Positions 4,582-7,931 of a stretch of 7,931 nucleotides of DNA are shown here, in pieces (within the stretch, counting starts at the first letter, position 1; every line of letters begins with the position of its first letter). The DNA comes from Pseudomonadota bacterium (lineage in GTDB: Bacteria; Pseudomonadota; Alphaproteobacteria; Rhizobiales; Xanthobacteraceae): assembly GCA_023387695.1 (NCBI GenBank), contig JAEWHT010000233.1:1-7931 (forward strand), given 5' to 3'. The notes beneath the pieces are model-generated. The model was not told where the DNA came from and ran no database searches. It was given only the letters and a program-made list of their open reading frames with translations. The position numbers and the translations under genes are program-made.

Positions 4582-6486
4582 ATGAGCACGCCTTCCAATT
4601 CCAAATTCCGCAACACCAAGGAAGCGCCGACCGAGCCGTTCAAGCGCTCGGTGGCGTCCTGCCTGAAGGCGATTGCGAAGTCGCCCGAGCTCGACGTCTC
4701 CTTCGCCGCCGAGCGCCCCGGTCTTGCGCCGGGCAAGGCTCGTTTGCCCGAACCCGCGCGAAAAATGACCAAGCGTGACGCGGCGATCGTGCGCGGCCAC
4801 GCCGATTCCATCGCGCTCAAGCTCGCCTGTCACGACGCAAAACTTCATCGCAAGCTGATGCCGGGCAATCCGCAGGCGCGCGGCGTGTTCGAGGCGGTCG
4901 AGCAGGCCCGCGTCGAGGCGATCGGCGCGCGCCGCATGGCGGGCGTTGCCAAAAACCTCACCGCGATGCTCGATGACCATTTTCATCGCGGCAAGTTCGA
5001 CGAGATCACCGACCGCGCCGATGCGCCGCTGGCGGATGCCCTGGCCATGCTGGTGCGCGAGCGCCTCACCGGTCTGGCGCCGCCGACGGCTGCGAAGAAG
5101 ATGGTCGATCTCTGGCGTCCGATCCTCGAAGACAAGATCGGCAAGCGGCTCGACCGGCTCGACACCCTCGTCGAAGACCAGTCCAAGTTCAGCGACGCCG
5201 TGCATGATCTCTTGACCGCGCTCGAGCTCGGCGACGAGCGCAGTGCCGACAGCGAAGATAACGACGACAACGACGAGAACCAGGACGGCGACAACGATCA
5301 GTCGGGTGCGGAAGGGTCCCCCGATTCCGACGCCGCGCAGGAGATGAGCGCCGACCAGGCGCAGGCCTCCAGCGAGGAGATGAGCGACAGCGCGATGGAA
5401 AGCGCGCAGGCCGCGACATCGGATACGTTCGACGACGGCGAGCTCGGCGACGACGAGACGCCGGGCGAAGCGACGCGTCCGAACTCGCATGGCAAGAACG
5501 AGCCGCGCGGGCCGGAATATCACGCCTTCGCGCCGAAATTCGACGAAGTCATCGCCGCTGAGGATCTCTGCGACCATGACGAGCTGGAGCGCCTGCGCGC
5601 CTATCTCGACAAGCAGCTCGCGCATCTGCAGGGCATCGTTGCCCGCCTCGCCAACCGCCTGCAGCGCCGCTTGATGGCGCAGCAGAACCGCGCCTGGGAG
5701 TTCGATCTCGAAGAGGGCATCTTGGACCCCGCGCGCCTGTCGCGCGTCGTCACCGATCCCTATCATCCGCTGTCCTTCATGCACGAGAAGGAAGCGACGT
5801 TCCGCGACACCGTCGTCACGCTGCTGCTCGACAATTCCGGTTCGATGCGCGGTCGCCCGATCACGGTCGCCGCCACCTGCGCCGACATTCTCGCCCGCAC
5901 GCTGGAGCGTTGCGGCGTCAAGGTCGAGATTTTGGGCTTCACCACGCGCGCCTGGAAGGGCGGGCAATCGCGTGAGGCGTGGTTGGCCGCCGGCAAGCCG
6001 GCCAATCCCGGCCGCCTCAACGATCTTCGCCACATCATCTACAAGTCAGCGGATGCCCCCTGGCGCCGTGCGCGGAAAAACCTCGGCCTGATGATGCGCG
6101 AGGGTCTGCTGAAAGAGAACATCGACGGCGAGGCGCTCGACTGGGCGCACAAGCGCCTGCTCGGCCGGCCCGAGCAGCGCAAGATCCTGATGATGATCTC
6201 GGACGGTGCGCCGGTCGACGATTCCACGCTGTCGGTCAATCCCGGCAATTATCTCGAGCGGCACCTGCGCCACATCATCGAGGAGATCGAGACCCGATCG
6301 CCGGTCGAGCTGATCGCGATCGGCATTGGCCATGACGTGACGCGCTACTATCGCCGCGCGGTGACGATCGTGGACGCCGAAGAACTCGGCGGCGCCATCA
6401 CCGAAAAGCTCGCCGAACTCTTCAGCGAGACCAACACGGCGCCCACGCAACCGGCCAATCGCCCGCGACGCAAATTGCATTCGTGA
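4582..6486 (+). CDS. cobT: Cobaltochelatase subunit CobT
   Basis: CobT is the second accessory subunit of the CobN-CobS-CobT cobalt chelatase. It partners the CobS ATPase ring and couples ATP hydrolysis to metal insertion by CobN. The protein has 634 residues, close to the usual CobT length. The N-terminal CobT domain (about 1-210) includes FKRSVASCLKAIA (20-32). A strongly acidic, Ser/Asp/Glu-rich linker follows at about 214-310. The C-terminal von Willebrand A domain (about 410-620) carries a MIDAS motif DNSGSM (D417, S419, S421) and a downstream SDGAP with D541, which fits Mg2+ binding as in BchD/ChlD. The start follows GGTGAG at 4570-4575 with 6-nt spacing. The TGA stop overlaps the GTG start of the next gene (GTGA, 6483-6486). 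The acidic linker is normal for this family. This is not the unrelated nicotinate-nucleotide phosphoribosyltransferase that is also called CobT in enterobacteria. Confidence 0.97.
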   Translation: MSTPSNSKFRNTKEAPTEPFKRSVASCLKAIAKSPELDVSFAAERPGLAPGKARLPEPARKMTKRDAAIVRGHADSIALKLACHDAKLHRKLMPGNPQARGVFEAVEQARVEAIGARRMAGVAKNLTAMLDDHFHRGKFDEITDRADAPLADALAMLVRERLTGLAPPTAAKKMVDLWRPILEDKIGKRLDRLDTLVEDQSKFSDAVHDLLTALELGDERSADSEDNDDNDENQDGDNDQSGAEGSPDSDAAQEMSADQAQASSEEMSDSAMESAQAATSDTFDDGELGDDETPGEATRPNSHGKNEPRGPEYHAFAPKFDEVIAAEDLCDHDELERLRAYLDKQLAHLQGIVARLANRLQRRLMAQQNRAWEFDLEEGILDPARLSRVVTDPYHPLSFMHEKEATFRDTVVTLLLDNSGSMRGRPITVAATCADILARTLERCGVKVEILGFTTRAWKGGQSREAWLAAGKPANPGRLNDLRHIIYKSADAPWRRARKNLGLMMREGLLKENIDGEALDWAHKRLLGRPEQRKILMMISDGAPVDDSTLSVNPGNYLERHLRHIIEEIETRSPVELIAIGIGHDVTRYYRRAVTIVDAEELGGAITEKLAELFSETNTAPTQPANRPRRKLHS

Positions 6487-7556
6487 GCACCAACCAATCC
6501 CGCCGCAGCTTCGTCAGCCACGCGGCGGCGGGATTTTCCACTCTCGCCCTGCCGCGGCTCGCGCAGGCGCAGTCCGCGCAAAAGCCGACGCAGCCCGAGC
6601 ACGCGGTCAACGAACCCGTCAGCATCGAGGTCAACGCGCGGTCGATTCCGTTCTTCGAGCCGCGCGATCGCTCGCGCGTGCGTTTCGGCTCGTTGCAATA
6701 TCGCAGCGGTCTCGTCCTGACCTCACCGCATCGCGGCTTTGGCGGCCTCTCAGCCATCCGCTTCCTCGATGACAAGGGCGAGCGCTTCCTCGCGCTGTCG
6801 GATCAAGGCACCTGGTTCACAGGCAGCCTCCGCTATGCCGACGGCAAGATGACAGGTCTTGCCGATGTCGAGGCCGCGCCGATGCTCAACAGCGAAGGGC
6901 GGCCGATCACGGAGAAGCGGCTCTGGTACGATACCGAATCGCTCGCGCGCGACGGCTCGGCCTTTTATGTCGGGCTCGAGCGCGTCAACCAGATCATGCG
7001 CTTCGATTTCGCCAAGGGCGGCACGCGCGCCCGCGGCGAGGTGATCGCCTCGCCGCCGGCGATCCGCAAGCTGCCGGTCAACAAGGGGCTCGAAGCGCTG
7101 GTGTTCGTGCCCAAAGGCAAAGACAACAACATTGCGCTCGCGGGCACGCTGATCGCGTTCTCCGAGCGCGGGCTCGATGCCGACGAGAATCTCGTCGCGT
7201 TCCTGATCGGCGGCCCGTCGCCCGGCCAGTTCGCCGTGCGCCGCACCGAAAAGTTCGACATCAGCGACGCCGTGCTGCTGGCCTCGGGCGAGTTGCTCAT
7301 CCTCGAACGCAAATTCTCCTGGTTCACCGGCATCGACATCCGCATCCGCTCGATCCCCCTGAAATCGATCGCACCCGGCGCGCTGGTCGACGGCCCGGTG
7401 CTGTTTCGCGCCGATCTCGGCCACGAGGTCGACAACATGGAAGGCATCGACGCCCACGTCACGGCGGAGGGCGAGACCGTGCTGACGCTGGTGTCTGACG
7501 ATAATTTCTCGCTGCTGCAGCGGACCCTGCTGTTGCAGTTCACGCTGGTGGAGTAG
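6483..7556 (+). CDS. Tat-exported esterase-like/phytase-like beta-propeller protein
   Basis: The protein has 357 residues. The N-terminus is a twin-arginine signal peptide: SRRSF at 6-10, a moderately hydrophobic stretch (about 12-26) and a likely AQA cleavage site after A29. It should therefore be exported folded to the periplasm. The mature part matches my recollection of the 'esterase-like activity of phytase' family (Pfam PF13449 type). Blocks typical of it are GGLSAIRF (87-94), LALSDQGTWF (103-112), DTESLARD (150-157), NKGLEALVF (200-208), DNMEGIDAH (317-325) and SDDNFSLLQRTLLLQF (338-353). The Asp/Glu-rich loops of this beta-propeller fold could bind metal. Real phytase activity is not established for most members. 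The GTG start overlaps the cobT stop by 4 nt and lacks a clear Shine-Dalgarno, which suggests translational coupling to cobT. Any role tied to cobalamin synthesis is unknown. Confidence 0.85.
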   Translation: MSTNQSRRSFVSHAAAGFSTLALPRLAQAQSAQKPTQPEHAVNEPVSIEVNARSIPFFEPRDRSRVRFGSLQYRSGLVLTSPHRGFGGLSAIRFLDDKGERFLALSDQGTWFTGSLRYADGKMTGLADVEAAPMLNSEGRPITEKRLWYDTESLARDGSAFYVGLERVNQIMRFDFAKGGTRARGEVIASPPAIRKLPVNKGLEALVFVPKGKDNNIALAGTLIAFSERGLDADENLVAFLIGGPSPGQFAVRRTEKFDISDAVLLASGELLILERKFSWFTGIDIRIRSIPLKSIAPGALVDGPVLFRADLGHEVDNMEGIDAHVTAEGETVLTLVSDDNFSLLQRTLLLQFTLVE

Positions 7557-7563
7557 GTTGAAC

Positions 7564-7584
7564 GTCGGCTCCCCCTGCGCCGAC
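7564..7584. other. Short inverted repeat between the two exported-protein genes
   Basis: GTCGGC (7564-7569) and GCCGAC (7579-7584) form a 6-bp stem with a 9-nt C-rich loop in the 36-nt gap. There is no T-tract, so it is unlikely to terminate. It could be chance in such GC-rich DNA. Confidence 0.25.
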
Positions 7585-7592
7585 ACACAATC

Positions 7593-7931
7593 ATGCCCCA
7601 CCGCCGCGCCGTCCTCGCTTTGCTCCTCGCCTTCGCCGCATCGCCGGCCTTCGCCACGGCCGAGCACAAATACGGCAAGGGCGAATACGCGATCATCCTG
7701 AACGGCAAGGCGCCGAACGGGAAGTTGTCCATTGCCGCGCATGGCGAGGGCGATGCCGGCTCGGAGAATTTTCGCATTTACCTGATGGCGGAGCCCGGCC
7801 ATCGCAAGCTGATGACGCTTTCCGACGTCAATGACGACAACATCCTGGACAGCGCGCCGGATGCCTTCCACGCGGCGTGGTCAGCGGATTCGCGCACTGT
7901 CGCCGTGTCGTTCCGCAGCGAGCGCCACATC
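7593..7931 (+). CDS. Secreted protein of unknown function, 3' end outside the window
   Basis: An open frame runs from the ATG at 7593 to the window edge: 113 codons with no stop. The first 21 residues are a Sec-type signal peptide: basic MPHRRA, then LALLLAF, then an AFA cleavage site (SPAFA at 17-21). The mature part starts TAEHKYGKGEYAIILNGKAP and includes a short block WSADSRTVAVSF, near residues 96-107. That block is reminiscent of the WSPDG-type blades of TolB/PD40 beta-propellers, but one block is not enough to assign a fold. No clear Shine-Dalgarno is seen before the ATG. The signal peptide and codon usage support the start. It lies 36 nt after the phytase-like gene, on the same strand and in the same reading frame, and is probably co-transcribed. 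I do not recognise the family. Confidence 0.75.
   Translation, partial: MPHRRAVLALLLAFAASPAFATAEHKYGKGEYAIILNGKAPNGKLSIAAHGEGDAGSENFRIYLMAEPGHRKLMTLSDVNDDNILDSAPDAFHAAWSADSRTVAVSFRSERHI

Noticed and set aside
4378..6033. A 551-codon open frame on the minus strand opposite cobT
   Set aside because: It lies antisense to a clearly real cobT. Long reverse-frame openings are expected in GC-rich genes. Its translation is rich in Arg, Gly, Ala and Val with no recognisable domain.
6750..7871. A 373-codon minus-strand open frame opposite the phytase-like gene and the last gene
   Set aside because: It spans two real rightward genes and their gap. Its composition is typical of a shadow frame (many Arg, Gly, His and Gln) and it shows no family motif.

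Overview
The window looks like chromosomal core DNA from an alphaproteobacterium of the Bradyrhizobium/Rhodopseudomonas group. It is GC-rich with strong third-position GC bias. It carries the aerobic-pathway cobalt chelatase genes cobS and cobT. It also carries three short GTCCC-stem palindromes of a kind common in Bradyrhizobium intergenic DNA. The genus is inferred from recall and was not tested by search.

Left part (1-2480): two citrate-synthase-family genes are transcribed divergently from an 82-nt spacer. The leftward gene (89-1183) encodes a stand-alone citrate/2-methylcitrate-synthase-like enzyme. The rightward gene (1266-2480) encodes a citrate-synthase-like protein with an N-terminal MerR/excisionase-type helix-turn-helix. 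The spacer is AT-rich beside the rightward start and holds stacked ATTGAT/ATCAAT inverted repeats. The simplest reading is a regulator built from an enzyme, controlling itself and its divergent paralogue. This is the most unusual thing in the window. After the leftward gene come small inverted repeats and one palindromic repeat (15-34).

Middle (2483-3439): a DedA-family membrane protein gene runs leftward. It meets the HTH-citrate synthase gene tail to tail with 2 nt between the stop codons. A 297-nt non-coding divergent spacer separates it from cobS.

Right part (3440-7931): cobS (AAA+ ATPase) and cobT (von Willebrand A-domain subunit) encode two of the three subunits of the CobN-CobS-CobT cobaltochelatase. 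The chelatase inserts Co2+ into hydrogenobyrinic acid a,c-diamide; cobN is not in the window. A head-to-head pair of the palindromic repeats lies between cobS and cobT. cobT overlaps by 4 nt a gene for a Tat-exported, phytase-like beta-propeller protein. A further secreted protein of unknown function begins 36 nt later and runs off the right edge. cobS, cobT, the phytase-like gene and the last gene probably form one rightward operon.

No tRNA, rRNA, CRISPR array, insertion sequence or phage gene was seen.
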